A stretch of DNA of 64,000 nt from Bog-473 sp963800725 (GTDB lineage: Bacteria > Actinomycetota > Acidimicrobiia > Acidimicrobiales > RAAP-2). Each line of letters opens with the position of its first letter. Positions within the stretch are counted from its first letter, which is position 1. Shown piece after piece: positions 40,476 through 50,216 of this stretch. A program made the translations under genes and the position numbers. Below the pieces are notes generated by a model. It saw only the letters and a list, made by a program, of their open reading frames with translations. It was not told the DNA's origin and did not search any database. Where the stretch lies: NCBI GenBank assembly GCA_963800725.1, contig CAWDCE010000025.1, positions 140,341 to 204,340 of the forward strand, given 5' to 3'.

Positions 40476-41445
40476 ATGCCGGTGCGGCTGGTCCGCCCCG
40501 ACCGGGCGGCACCACCTCCAGCGCTCAATCCCGCGACGTATCGGACCTGCACGCTGGTTAACAACATGCCCGACAGCGCCTTCGCCACGACCGAGGCGCA
40601 CTTCGTCGGCCTCCTCGAGGCCGCCTCGGGCCGCACCTTGATTGACGTGCGTCGCACCACCATGGACGGCATTGCCCGGTCCGGTGAGGCGGCGGGTCGC
40701 ATCGCGGCGCACTACTTCCCGATGGGTGCCCTTTTCCGCGATCCTCCCGACCTCCTCATCGTGACCGGCTCGAATCCAGTACAAGCACACATTGAGGACG
40801 AGCCCTACTGGGACGACATGGTGGATCTCATCAACTTCGCGCCAGGTCGCATCCCTAAGGTGATGTTGTCGTGCCTCTCGGCCCACGCCGCGCTCGGTGG
40901 CCGTCGACGGCCTCAAACGTGAGGCCCTGATCGACAAATGCACCGGCGTCTTCGCCCAAGAGGCCGACCCGCGCCACTACTTGAGCGAGCGTCTCGTCCC
41001 CCCGCTGGTCCTGCCCCATTCCCGACGCAATGAGATCCGCAGCAATGACGTCAGCGGCGCGGGCTATTCAGTCGCCCTCGGTTCTCCCGCCGTGGGCTGG
41101 AGCGTAGCCACCAAGACCATCGAGGGCACCGAGATGCTCCTCCTTCAAGGGCACCCCGAATACGGCCCGGACACCTTGGTGCGCGAGTATCAACGTGACG
41201 TGCGACGCTATGTGAGCCACGAACGCGAGGAATCCCCACCGCTCCCTCGCGACTGTGTCGACGGCGTGGACGCCGACGCCCTGGCCACCCTCCATGCACG
41301 GGTGATCAGCGGAGCGGACGCCGCAGGGGCCCTCGAGGCATTCGACTTCGACGCCGTGATGCGGCGAGCACCGTGGCCGTGGCGCCCGATGGCGATCACC
41401 ATCTATGAAAACTGGCTCGCGGGACAAGCCACGGGGAGCCGCTGA
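40476..41445 (+). CDS. metA: Homoserine O-succinyltransferase-like (MetA family), frameshifted
   Basis: Homoserine acyltransferase of the glutamine-amidotransferase-like MetA fold. VNNMPDSAFATTEAHF, VTGSNPVQAHIEDEPYW and LSCLSAHAAL (catalytic Cys) lie in the first frame. At about 40896 it changes frame and continues VDGLKREALIDKCTGVF, VGWSVATKTIEG and LLQGHPEYGPDTLVREY, with the catalytic His and Glu in GHPEY. The break fits one extra base. The ATG at 40476 has GTGAGG upstream. It lies directly before a MetY-like gene, so it feeds methionine or homocysteine synthesis. The acyl donor (acetyl or succinyl) cannot be set from sequence. Confidence 0.86.
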
Positions 41446-41449
41446 GCCC

Positions 41450-42724
41450 ATGCACGACGAGACCATTGCCATCCACGGGGGCTATTCGCCCGATGGAACC
41501 CGGGCGGTTGCCGTGCCCATTTACCAGACCGTGGCTCACGAGTTCATCGACGCCGATCACGCCGGAGCGGTACTCGACCTTGAGGTGCCCGGATTCCACT
41601 ACAACCGGATGAACAACCCGACCGTCGATGTGCTCGAGCAACGACTCGCCGCTCTCGAGGGCGGAACGGCCGCCCTCGCCCTCGCCTCAGGCATGGCGGC
41701 GATCAGTTGCGCCGTCTTGACCGTGGCCCGGGCCGGATCCAACTTTGTGGTCGCCCCCCAGCTCTACGGTGCGACGTTCACGTACTTCGCCCACGTGCTC
41801 CCGACCCTCGGGATTCAAGTGCGCTTCGCCGCCGACGATAAACCTGAGTCCATCGCCGCCCTGATCGATGCGGCCACGTGCGCGGTGTTCTGCGAGTCCA
41901 TTGGAAATCCGGCCGGCAACGTGGTCGACCTCGAGGCGGTGGCGGCGGTGGCCCATCGTGCGGGAGTGCCCTTCATTGTCGACAACACGGTGGCCACTCC
42001 GCTTCTCCTCAAGCCAATCGCCCACGGGGCCGACGTCGTGGTGCACTCCTTGACGAAGTTTGTCGGCGGCCACGGCACGACGCTCGGCGGGGCCATCATC
42101 GACGGCGGCACCTTCGATTGGACCGCGCAAGGCACCCGCTTCGCCATGTTCACCGAACCCGAGCCGGCGTTCCACGACGTGGTCTTCGCACGGGACTTCC
42201 CCGAACGGGCCTTCGTGGTCCGCGCCCGCTCAGTCGGCCTGCGCAACACGGGCGCGTCCTTATCCCCGTTCAATGCCTTTTTGCTCCTCCAGGGCCTCGA
42301 GACCCTGGCGGTGCGGCTGGCCCGCCACGAAATCAATGCCCGCCTCGTCGCCGACTATCTGGCGTCGGACACCCGGGTCTCGTGGGTGAGCTTCGCCGGA
42401 TTGGCCGAGCACCCGCACCACGACCTCGTGCAGCGCTATCTCAACGGGCACGTGCCATCGATCGTCACCTTCGGCGTGGTCGGCGGGTACACAGCCGGTC
42501 TCAAGTTCTTCGATTCTCTGAATCTCTTCAAGCGTCTGTTAAACCTCGGTGACGCGAAGTCACTGGCCATCCATCCGGCGTCGACGACGCATCGACAGCT
42601 GAGCGAATCCGAACTGGCGGCGGCGGGCATCTCCCCCGAGACGATCCGACTCTCCGTTGGCCTCGAGCACCCTGACGACCTGATCGACGATCTCGACCAG
42701 GCCCTCGCCCGCGCCACGGCCTGA
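41450..42724 (+). CDS. O-acetylhomoserine sulfhydrylase-like (MetY/CGS family) PLP enzyme
   Basis: 424 residues, ATG at 41450, four bases after metA. Cys/Met-metabolism PLP family: PIYQTVAHEF, YNRMNNPTVDVLEQRLAALEGG, and VVHSLTKFVGGHG with the Schiff-base Lys. LKFFDSLNLFKRLLNLGDAKSL and HPASTTHRQLSE are typical of sulfhydrylases rather than cystathionine synthases. It would replace the acyl group of activated homoserine with sulfide to form homocysteine. Coupling to metA supports this. Confidence 0.9.
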   Translation: MHDETIAIHGGYSPDGTRAVAVPIYQTVAHEFIDADHAGAVLDLEVPGFHYNRMNNPTVDVLEQRLAALEGGTAALALASGMAAISCAVLTVARAGSNFVVAPQLYGATFTYFAHVLPTLGIQVRFAADDKPESIAALIDAATCAVFCESIGNPAGNVVDLEAVAAVAHRAGVPFIVDNTVATPLLLKPIAHGADVVVHSLTKFVGGHGTTLGGAIIDGGTFDWTAQGTRFAMFTEPEPAFHDVVFARDFPERAFVVRARSVGLRNTGASLSPFNAFLLLQGLETLAVRLARHEINARLVADYLASDTRVSWVSFAGLAEHPHHDLVQRYLNGHVPSIVTFGVVGGYTAGLKFFDSLNLFKRLLNLGDAKSLAIHPASTTHRQLSESELAAAGISPETIRLSVGLEHPDDLIDDLDQALARATA

Positions 42725-42728
42725 GCCC

Positions 42729-44543
42729 TCAGCCAACCACCTCGTGGACACAGCGCTCGGCATCGAGCACCGCTCGCATGCGGCTGCGCGGAGAGGGGAG
42801 GTAGTGCGTGAAGTACCGCACGCCTTCGGTGAGCACGCCGAGCAAGGAGAGATGGGGCTGCAGTCGTCCCTCGGCGTCATAGGGATGGAACCCCGGGCTG
42901 ATGGCCACACTTCCCACCGCCGTCGCGCCATAGCGCAGCTGGGTCAGCCGACCCACTGCGTAGAGTCGCTTCAAGAGAGGAGAGTCCGAACGCGCGAGTG
43001 AGGGCAGTTCCAAATGGCCCCGCACGACGCCCATGACCGTGACGGCGGACGGGGTGTCGAGTTGGGTGGAGCGCACCACGATGCGTCCGTCGCCACCGGA
43101 CTGCACGTCTGGATGAGGCCCGAAAGGAATCTCGACGACGCCGGCATCCACCAGGGCCAAAAGTTGCTGCGACCGCATCGGTGGCGGCCCGGCATCGATG
43201 CGGTTGATGCGTCCGCGCACCCTGGATTGGAAGTCGATATAGGACTCGAGGGTGAGGCCGCCGAATTCGATGACCGAGCGCAGTTGGTCCCGCAAGATGC
43301 GCAGCACTTCTTGGGCCGCCTTCACCGGGCTCCCCCCTACGGCCAGCGACTCGTCCAAGTCGGCGGCGAGCATCGCGTAGACGCCCGACTGGTAGTCACC
43401 CCCCGATGCGAGATGGTTGTCGAGGTTGGCAAAAAGATGGCTTGCCGGATCGAAATGGCCGTAGTGGGCCGACAGTTCCTCCACCACCTGGTCGAATCTG
43501 CCTTGCGCCCATGCGGCGCCGAGCCGAGACCGCTCTTGTGCGGCGCGTTCGGTCCCACCCACCACGTTGGCGGAGTGGATGAGGTAGCGGGCCTGCATTT
43601 CTGCAAACACCAGCGGCAGTAGGTCTTTGGAGAAGTCCACGCGACGTCGTTCGGTCCCGTCCTCGGACTTGGTGAGTGCGGCGAACGCCTCGGATGTGCA
43701 GACCACCGGTTGGTAGTCGCCGGTCGGATCGATTCCCTGTACCGATTTTGCGCAATAGGGAATGCCGGAACGCGAATAGAGGTAGATCTTGGGTTCGTGA
43801 CCGCTGCGCACGTAGCGCAGTCGATCCCCGTCACCGCTGAATGCACCGGCCCGGCCGATGGTGAACGCAGTCAACATGTCGTAGCCGACCAGGCCCATGC
43901 CGGCGATAGCGACCGGGGCGTCGTCGGGCACGGTGTCGTTTAAATACCCGACCGGGTAAGGCCTGAGCGACCGGAGGTCGCCACGGTCACGATCACCCTC
44001 GATGTTGTACGTATGGCCCGAGGTGATGATGACGTGGTCGACGACGATGGTTGTTCCGTCGTCGAGGGAAACCGCCTCGCGCCCGCCGACCTGTGCTTCG
44101 ATGTCAAGGGCCGCGGCGAAGTGAGGCACGATGTCGAGATTCGGCGGCGCATCGGCCACCAGCTCGCGGTAGCACCACAACAGGTACTCCCCCATCAATC
44201 GCCGAGGCAGGTAATCCCCGGGCGCAATGGGCACTCCGCCGCGGTCGCGTCGGCACTCGTAACCATGCCAGCGGTAGCCCTCGGTCACTGCCCAGTCATA
44301 GAGCCCAATGGCGTAGGGACGATCGCCTTGGTCTACGGGTGAGGCAAAGAGCGACAGTTGCCCACAGGCGTTGTTCATGACGAGGTAATCAGGTTGATCT
44401 ACTGAGTAGACCCCGCCACCGAGCTGACCCGGCTCAATCAGGTGGACCGTGATGGGCGTGGCGACCTGGCGCGCCCGGCTCACCGTGCGCTCCAAGACGC
44501 AAAGGCCCCAAGACCCCATGCCGACGATCGCGAATTCGATCAC
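42729..44543 (-). CDS. FAD/NAD(P)-binding flavoprotein (PF13454-like)
   Basis: 604 residues from the GTG at 44543. N-terminal Rossmann motif FAIVGMGSWGLCVLERTV (GxGxxG). LVMNNACGQLSLFA and LPRRLMGEYLLWCY are typical of the large FAD-NAD(P) binding family, and VAIAGMGLVGYDML is a second dinucleotide motif. It is convergent with the MetY-like gene (four-base gap). Homologues recur in actinobacteria, but I know of no firm biochemical function for this member. It could be a monooxygenase acting on an amino acid or sulfur compound. Multi-domain, cytoplasmic; no transmembrane segment. Confidence 0.75.
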   Translation of the reverse strand: MIEFAIVGMGSWGLCVLERTVSRARQVATPITVHLIEPGQLGGGVYSVDQPDYLVMNNACGQLSLFASPVDQGDRPYAIGLYDWAVTEGYRWHGYECRRDRGGVPIAPGDYLPRRLMGEYLLWCYRELVADAPPNLDIVPHFAAALDIEAQVGGREAVSLDDGTTIVVDHVIITSGHTYNIEGDRDRGDLRSLRPYPVGYLNDTVPDDAPVAIAGMGLVGYDMLTAFTIGRAGAFSGDGDRLRYVRSGHEPKIYLYSRSGIPYCAKSVQGIDPTGDYQPVVCTSEAFAALTKSEDGTERRRVDFSKDLLPLVFAEMQARYLIHSANVVGGTERAAQERSRLGAAWAQGRFDQVVEELSAHYGHFDPASHLFANLDNHLASGGDYQSGVYAMLAADLDESLAVGGSPVKAAQEVLRILRDQLRSVIEFGGLTLESYIDFQSRVRGRINRIDAGPPPMRSQQLLALVDAGVVEIPFGPHPDVQSGGDGRIVVRSTQLDTPSAVTVMGVVRGHLELPSLARSDSPLLKRLYAVGRLTQLRYGATAVGSVAISPGFHPYDAEGRLQPHLSLLGVLTEGVRYFTHYLPSPRSRMRAVLDAERCVHEVVG

Positions 44544-44798
44544 GGCTGACCACAGAGCGCAATCATCGTGCGCGGCTCGCGGACCGCCTGCGGTCATCTT
44601 GATTTCGGATCAGTTGCGTCATTGCGAGACGGCCCCTTGTTGGCCCCGGCGAACGAATAACGCTAGACGCCATATGCCGGCGTTCGTCAACCAGCGCGCC
44701 ACCAGGCTCGCTGGCCCGGTCAGCCTCAACCCGTGGGGCGTGCGCACTCGCGAGAACTGCCCCTCTAAGGTGGAGGTGCTGTCGCAAAGGAGGAAGGC

Positions 44799-45888
44799 GT
44801 GAACGCTCCCATGGTCGATCCCTCGAGCATCGGTGGCAACGCGGTACCCGACGACGCGGCACCCGACGACGCGGTACTCGAGACGCTCTCGTTGGGTTTT
44901 CCATGGGCCACCGTGGATCCGTTCATCGTCACGGTGCACCACGTCGATCACTACCCGGCCGGAGATGCCGACATGGGTCCGGAGACCACCGCGGGCCAAC
45001 GTGACCGTGACGCCGATCCCTCAACCCCTGGATGGGGCATGTACTACGGCAATGTGGTCCCGGGATTCCCCCAGCACCCCCACCGCGGGCTTTGAGACCA
45101 TCACCTTCGTCACCAAGGGCGTGATCGATCACTCGGACTCTCTCGGGGCATCCGCGCGCTACGGGGCAGGGGATGTCCAGTGGTTGACCGCCGGTCACGG
45201 GATCGAGCACGCCGAAATGTTCCCACTGCGCAATCAAGATGGCCCGAACACGTCCGAACTCTTCCAGATCTGGCTCAATCTGCCGGCGGCAGACAAGATG
45301 GTCGAACCGCACTTCACCATGTTGTGGCGCGAGGATCTGCCGACGACGGTGCTCAAGGACATCGACGGCAACTCGACGCAGGTGTGCGTGGTCGCTGGAG
45401 CCTTTGGTGATCTCGAGCCGTTGCCCGCCCCTCCCGCCTCATGGGCTTCGAGGGCCGAGGCGGAGCTGGCGATTTGGCAATTCGTGGCCGAGCCGGCGGC
45501 CCGGTGGATCCTGCCACCGACGGCACACGAAGAAACAATTCGAACCCTCTATGTCTTCGAGGGATCGCTCGAAGTCGAAGGAGAACCCCTCGAGTCACCC
45601 ATCGGGGCGGTGTTGCGATCCGACAGGCCGGTCACGCTCGCTGCCCAAAGCAGGGGTGCGGCAGCGATCATCCTCCAGGCGCGGCCCATCGGCGAGCCCG
45701 TGGCCATGGGCGGGCCATTCGTCATGAACCACCCCGACGAGATCGAGGCGGCCTACCGCGACTTTCAACGAACTGGATTTGGCGGCTGGCCCTGGCCGGC
45801 ACCGGACCCGGTGCACTCGCGGGCAACGCCACGATTCGCCCGCTTCCCTTCGGGGCACGCCGAATATCCCGAGGGCGACGACACATAG
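44799..45888 (+). CDS. Pirin family protein (frameshifted)
   Basis: Cupin-fold pirin from the GTG at 44799 with AGGAGG upstream. Iron ligands are visible: HPHRG at the break and the TAGHGIEHAEM segment. The frame breaks at about 45090 after QHPHRG and continues as FETITFVTKG, consistent with one extra base, since HPHRGFET is the normal motif. C-terminal cupin: FQIWLNLPAADKM, IRTLYVFEGSLEV and GGPFVMNHPDEIEAAYRDF. The N-terminus has a short tandem repeat (VPDDAAPDDAV). Some pirins are quercetinases; here the role is unknown. Confidence 0.88.
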
Positions 45889-46010
45889 GGGCTCTGCGAC
45901 CCGTTTGAGTGGCCAGGGAAAGAGACGGCACCGGTAAGCTCACGGCGCGTCGGGCCCCGGGGAAGACGTCTCCTTGAAACGGCCGCATCACAAGCAGAGA
46001 AGAGTCGACG

Positions 46011-46886
46011 ATGGTCATTGCGTCAGGAACCGTTTCACTCGGTGCGCTCACGGTGCACCGACTCGGATTCGGGGCGATGCAACTTCCGGGTCCCGGGGTA
46101 TGGGGGCCCCCGACGGACCACGATGCGGCAATTGCCGTCCTTCGACGAGCGGTCGAGCTCGGCATAGACCTGATCGATACCGCCGATTCCTATGGCCCAA
46201 ATGTCGCCGAGGAACTCATTCGCGAAGCCCTGCACCCCTACTCCCGAGAGCTGAAGATCGCCACCAAGGCCGGGTTGACCCGATCTGGCCCGGGCCAATG
46301 GGCCGCATGTGGCCGCCCCGACTATCTCCGCGCGCAGTGCGAAGGCAGCCTGGTCCGTCTGGGCGTCGATCACCTCGATCTCTTCCAGCTGCACCGAGTC
46401 GATCCCGACGTCTCCGCCGATGATCAATACGGACTGCTCAAGGAGCTGCGCGACGAAGGAAAGGTGACCGAAGTCGGACTCTCCGAAGTCACCGTGGCCC
46501 AGATCGACGCCGCATCGGCGATCGTGCCCATTGTGAGCGTCCAGAACCAGTACAACATCGCCCAGCGCAGTGCCGACGATGTCATCGACTATTGCGATCG
46601 ACATCAGATCGGTTTCATCCCGTGGTTTCCGCTCGCCTCGGGCAAGCTGTCGCAACCCGGGAGCCCACTCGACCAGGTCGCCCGAGATCTCGGTGCCACG
46701 ACGTCACAGATCTGCCTCGCCTGGCTGCTGCGCCGGTCCGAGATGATGCTGCCGATCCCGGGCACGTCGTCGGTCAACCACCTCGAAGAGAATTGCGCCG
46801 CGGCGGACATCACACTGACCGATACGCAGTTCAACGAGCTCACCGATGCCCGCACCCCACTGCGCCGCTGGGCGCAGTCGAGCTGA
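46011..46886 (+). CDS. Aldo/keto reductase
   Basis: 291 residues, ATG at 46011. Catalytic residues: Asp and Tyr in LIDTADSYGPNVAEELI, Lys in KIATKAGL and His in LFQLHRVDP. The VPIVSVQNQYNIAQR and LPIPGTSSVNHLEEN segments match the YdhF/IolS-like group. It lies 12 bases before the amidohydrolase and starts a plus-strand operon with it and the adenylation enzyme. Substrate unknown. Confidence 0.88.
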   Translation: MVIASGTVSLGALTVHRLGFGAMQLPGPGVWGPPTDHDAAIAVLRRAVELGIDLIDTADSYGPNVAEELIREALHPYSRELKIATKAGLTRSGPGQWAACGRPDYLRAQCEGSLVRLGVDHLDLFQLHRVDPDVSADDQYGLLKELRDEGKVTEVGLSEVTVAQIDAASAIVPIVSVQNQYNIAQRSADDVIDYCDRHQIGFIPWFPLASGKLSQPGSPLDQVARDLGATTSQICLAWLLRRSEMMLPIPGTSSVNHLEENCAAADITLTDTQFNELTDARTPLRRWAQSS

Positions 46887-46898
46887 ACGCCTTCGCAG

Positions 46899-48650
46899 AT
46901 GCCCGCTGATCTTGTCGTGCGCAACGGGTGCGTCGCCGACGGCACCGGTGGACCGCTGCGCCGAGTCGATGTCGCGATCAACGGCGAGATCATCACCGAG
47001 GTTGGGAACGAGGTCGGTCCGGGCCGACGCGAGATCGATGCCGACGGCCTGTTGGTCACGCCAGGGTTCGTCGATCCGCACACCCACTACGACGGCCAAG
47101 CCACCTGGGATCCGCTCCTGGCGCCCTCGTCCTTTCACGGGGTCACCACGGTGGCGATGGGCAATTGCGGGGTCGGCTTCGCGCCGGTTGCGCCCGATCG
47201 CCACGACTGGCTCATCGCCATGATGGAGGGCGTCGAGGACATTCCGGGCACCGCGCTGCACGAAGGCCTCCAATGGGATTGGCAGTCCTTCCCCGAGTTC
47301 CTCGACGCGTTGGCCCGCCAACCACGAACCATCGATGTCGGCGCCCACGTACCGCACGCCGCGTTGCGTGGATTCGTCATGGGAGATCGCGGTGCAGATC
47401 CCACGCAGCATCCCGACGACGAAGAACTGGCGTCGATGGCCCGATTGCTCTCGTTAGGACTCGAGTCCGGTGCCATTGGCCTCTCGACGTCACGGACCGA
47501 GCGGCATCGCACGAGTGAGGGCCACAACCTCGGTACATTGCGGGCCCGCGAACCCGAGTTGGGGGCGCTGGCCGCAGTGCTGCGTGCGCACGGCCGCGGC
47601 GTGTTCCAGGTTCTCTCCGACGCATACCGGACCACCGACGATGCATTCGCTGACGCGGAGTTCGCGTTGCTCAGCGACTTCGCCCGCACGAGCGGACGAC
47701 CGGTCAGCTACACGGTCCAGCAGGATCCCGACGCACCTGAGCGGTGGCGTGACCTTATTTCGTTGGCCGAGTCACTCGCCGCCGAAGGCCTCGATGTCAA
47801 GGCCCAGGTCGCACCCCGACCCATTGGGGTGCTCCTCGGACTCGAGGCCTCGGTCAACGTCTTCACCCCGACCAGGGCCTATCACTCGATCGCCGGGCTG
47901 CCGCTCGCAGAACGCCTGGTGGCGTTGCGTGACCCCGAGCTGCGCCGCCGGATCCTGTCGGGTCATGCGCAGGTATCCTCGGGACCCGACGCATTCGCCG
48001 GTCTGGCCTTCTTCGCCCGCTTCGACGAGATGTACATCTTGGAGGACCCAGTCGATTACAACCTCGACGCCGATCAGTCACTCGGGGCAATGGCTCGACG
48101 GGCCGGCGTCGAACCCGCGGCCTATGCCTATGACGTCCAACTCCAAGGCGATGGCCGCCAACTCATCTACACGCCGATGTTCAATTTCGTCGACGGCAAC
48201 TTCGAGGCCATCTACGAGATGATCACGTCTCCCGCCGCCATGTTTGGTCTCTCCGACGCCGGCGCCCACTGCGGACAGATCTGCGACGCCTCGATGACCA
48301 CCAGCTACCTCTCGATCTGGGGTCGCGACCGACTCGACCGTGATGGACTGGGAATCGCGTCGGTGGTCCACCAGATCACCCAGCGTCCCGCCGCCCATCT
48401 CGGTTGGCTCGATCGCGGGGTCGTCGCCCCGGGGTATCTGGCCGACCTCAATATCATCGACCTCGATGCTCTCGGCTGCGCACCGCCACAGATCGTGTCG
48501 GATCTTCCGGCCGGCGGACGTCGGTTGATACAGACCGCTCACGGGTATCGCTGGACGACCAAGCGCGGGCAGGTGACATTCCACGACGGTGAGCACAGCG
48601 GCGAGCTGCCCGGTGCACTCGTCCGCGGCGACCAAGCCCCACCGAGGTGA
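46899..48650 (+). CDS. N-acyl-D-amino-acid deacylase-like amidohydrolase
   Basis: 583-residue amidohydrolase from the ATG at 46899. TPGFVDPHTHYDGQATWDP holds the HxH metal ligands, VAMGNCGVGFAP the Cys of D-aminoacylases, IGLSTSRTERHRTSEGH the central loop, and MFGLSDAGAHCGQICD the Asp near the C-terminus. Related enzymes hydrolyse N-acyl-D-amino acids or hydantoin-like rings. The next gene, four bases on, is an adenylation enzyme, so the pair may act on a modified amino acid. The exact substrate is inferred only. Confidence 0.85.
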   Translation: MPADLVVRNGCVADGTGGPLRRVDVAINGEIITEVGNEVGPGRREIDADGLLVTPGFVDPHTHYDGQATWDPLLAPSSFHGVTTVAMGNCGVGFAPVAPDRHDWLIAMMEGVEDIPGTALHEGLQWDWQSFPEFLDALARQPRTIDVGAHVPHAALRGFVMGDRGADPTQHPDDEELASMARLLSLGLESGAIGLSTSRTERHRTSEGHNLGTLRAREPELGALAAVLRAHGRGVFQVLSDAYRTTDDAFADAEFALLSDFARTSGRPVSYTVQQDPDAPERWRDLISLAESLAAEGLDVKAQVAPRPIGVLLGLEASVNVFTPTRAYHSIAGLPLAERLVALRDPELRRRILSGHAQVSSGPDAFAGLAFFARFDEMYILEDPVDYNLDADQSLGAMARRAGVEPAAYAYDVQLQGDGRQLIYTPMFNFVDGNFEAIYEMITSPAAMFGLSDAGAHCGQICDASMTTSYLSIWGRDRLDRDGLGIASVVHQITQRPAAHLGWLDRGVVAPGYLADLNIIDLDALGCAPPQIVSDLPAGGRRLIQTAHGYRWTTKRGQVTFHDGEHSGELPGALVRGDQAPPR

Positions 48651-48654
48651 CCCG

Positions 48655-50208
48655 ATGCGGTTGAGCGCACCCGACGTGCTCGAGGCCATCGTCGACGCGG
48701 CGCGGGCGAACCCCGATCACCCGGCCGTCAGGGACCCCGGCGGCGACCTGACCTATGCGGAGCTGCTCGACGCCGCCGCGCTCTTGGCGCACGGACTCGC
48801 GACCAAGGGCGTCGGCCCAGGCGATCGGGTCGGGCTCTACGAGCCCAACTGCATCGACTTCGTCGTCGGCGCGCTCGCCTGCCTCAAGATCGGCGCCATC
48901 TTCGTGCCGCTCTCGATCGAAGATCCACCGGCCCGACTGCGGGTCATCGTCGCGGATTGCGCACCGACGCTCGTGCTCACCGCTCCTGATTCGGTCGGAC
49001 CACGCTGGCCGCTCGATGAGCCACCTGCCACGACGGTCAGCGAACTCGCCAGCGGGTCGCCGGCTTCGCCGGCCAGCGGGGGGGCGCCCACTCAGGGCGC
49101 CTACATCATCTACACCTCGGGGACGACGGGCACACCGAACGGCGTGCTCATCAGCCGATCCGCTTTTGCCGCCGCGGTCTCGGCCACCAAAGACGCGCTC
49201 GGGCTCGGACACCACACCCGGGCGCTGTGCGTGTCGCCCTTCCACTTCGACGGCTCCTTCGCCACCCTCTTTCCCACTCTGACCAGCGGCGGCACGGTCG
49301 TACTCCGCCCACGCGAGGCCCTGTTGTTCCCCCGCACGTTCTTCAAGACGGTCTCGGGCGAAGCCATCAATTACACCGGTTTCTCGCCCAGCTACCTCAG
49401 ACTCTTGCTGGCTGATCCTGCCTTCGGCACCCTCGCCGACACCACGCTCACACTGATCGCCTTGGGCGGCGAGGCCAGTTCGGTCGAGGACCTTCGTGCG
49501 CTCTGGGCCGCCGTCCCCGACATGGTCGTCTACAACCGCTATGGGCCGACTGAGACGACGATTGCGGTGACACACGGCGAGTTGACGCCGGCCAACGTCG
49601 CAAAAGGCACGGTACCCATCGGACGACCTCACCGCGGGGTGACCTTCTTCCTCTTCGATGATGCCGAGCACCGCATCGAAGGCGCCGACGAGGTCGGTCA
49701 CCTCTTCATCGGCGGATCCCAGTTGATGATCGGCTATTTCGGTGCCCCCGAGGCCACCGCGGCAGTCATGCGATCGGACCTGGTCCAAGGCGAGCTTCTC
49801 TACCGCACCGGTGACCTCGTCTCTCGGAACGGATCGGGAGATTTCGTCTACATCGATCGAGCCGATCGGGTCATCAACCGACGGGGGGTCCGGATCTCGC
49901 TGGTCGAGCTCGGTGACACCTTGCGCCAACTACAAGGGGTCGCTCTCGCCTCGTGTGTCACCTTCGACGATGAAGGGCACATCGGCATCGCGGCGTTCGT
50001 GGTCGCCGAGGGTGATGCGGCGCTGACAGCGCCAGATGTGCGGCGAGCGGCCCGAGAGCACCTGGCCGACGCCATGCTGCCCGACCGGTTCGAAATGGTG
50101 CGCACCCTGCCGCTGACCTCGAGCAGCAAGCTCGATGAGCGACGCCTCTTGCTCGACGCGGGTCTCACCCCGTCTCCAACTCCACGCTCGCCGCACCTGG
50201 CCCCCTGA
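48655..50208 (+). CDS. Stand-alone AMP-binding (ANL) adenylation enzyme
   Basis: 517 residues from the ATG at 48655. NRPS-type adenylation domain core motifs: IIYTSGTTGTPNGV (A3, with Asn in place of the usual Lys), VVYNRYGPTETT (A5), LYRTGDLVS (A7), RADRVINRRGVRISLVEL (A8) and SSSKLDERRL (A10, catalytic Lys present). No carrier-protein or condensation domain is attached, so it must activate an acid for a separate acceptor. It is last in the operon with the D-aminoacylase-like and aldo/keto reductase genes and converges with a GNAT gene. Confidence 0.82.
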   Translation: MRLSAPDVLEAIVDAARANPDHPAVRDPGGDLTYAELLDAAALLAHGLATKGVGPGDRVGLYEPNCIDFVVGALACLKIGAIFVPLSIEDPPARLRVIVADCAPTLVLTAPDSVGPRWPLDEPPATTVSELASGSPASPASGGAPTQGAYIIYTSGTTGTPNGVLISRSAFAAAVSATKDALGLGHHTRALCVSPFHFDGSFATLFPTLTSGGTVVLRPREALLFPRTFFKTVSGEAINYTGFSPSYLRLLLADPAFGTLADTTLTLIALGGEASSVEDLRALWAAVPDMVVYNRYGPTETTIAVTHGELTPANVAKGTVPIGRPHRGVTFFLFDDAEHRIEGADEVGHLFIGGSQLMIGYFGAPEATAAVMRSDLVQGELLYRTGDLVSRNGSGDFVYIDRADRVINRRGVRISLVELGDTLRQLQGVALASCVTFDDEGHIGIAAFVVAEGDAALTAPDVRRAAREHLADAMLPDRFEMVRTLPLTSSSKLDERRLLLDAGLTPSPTPRSPHLAP

Positions 50209-50216
50209 GGGGTCGA

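Noticed and set aside
44842..44885. Tandem 15-base repeat in the pirin N-terminus
   Set aside because: It encodes a short Asp/Ala/Pro-rich leader (VPDDAAPDD) with no sign of regulatory function; likely a simple low-complexity tail.
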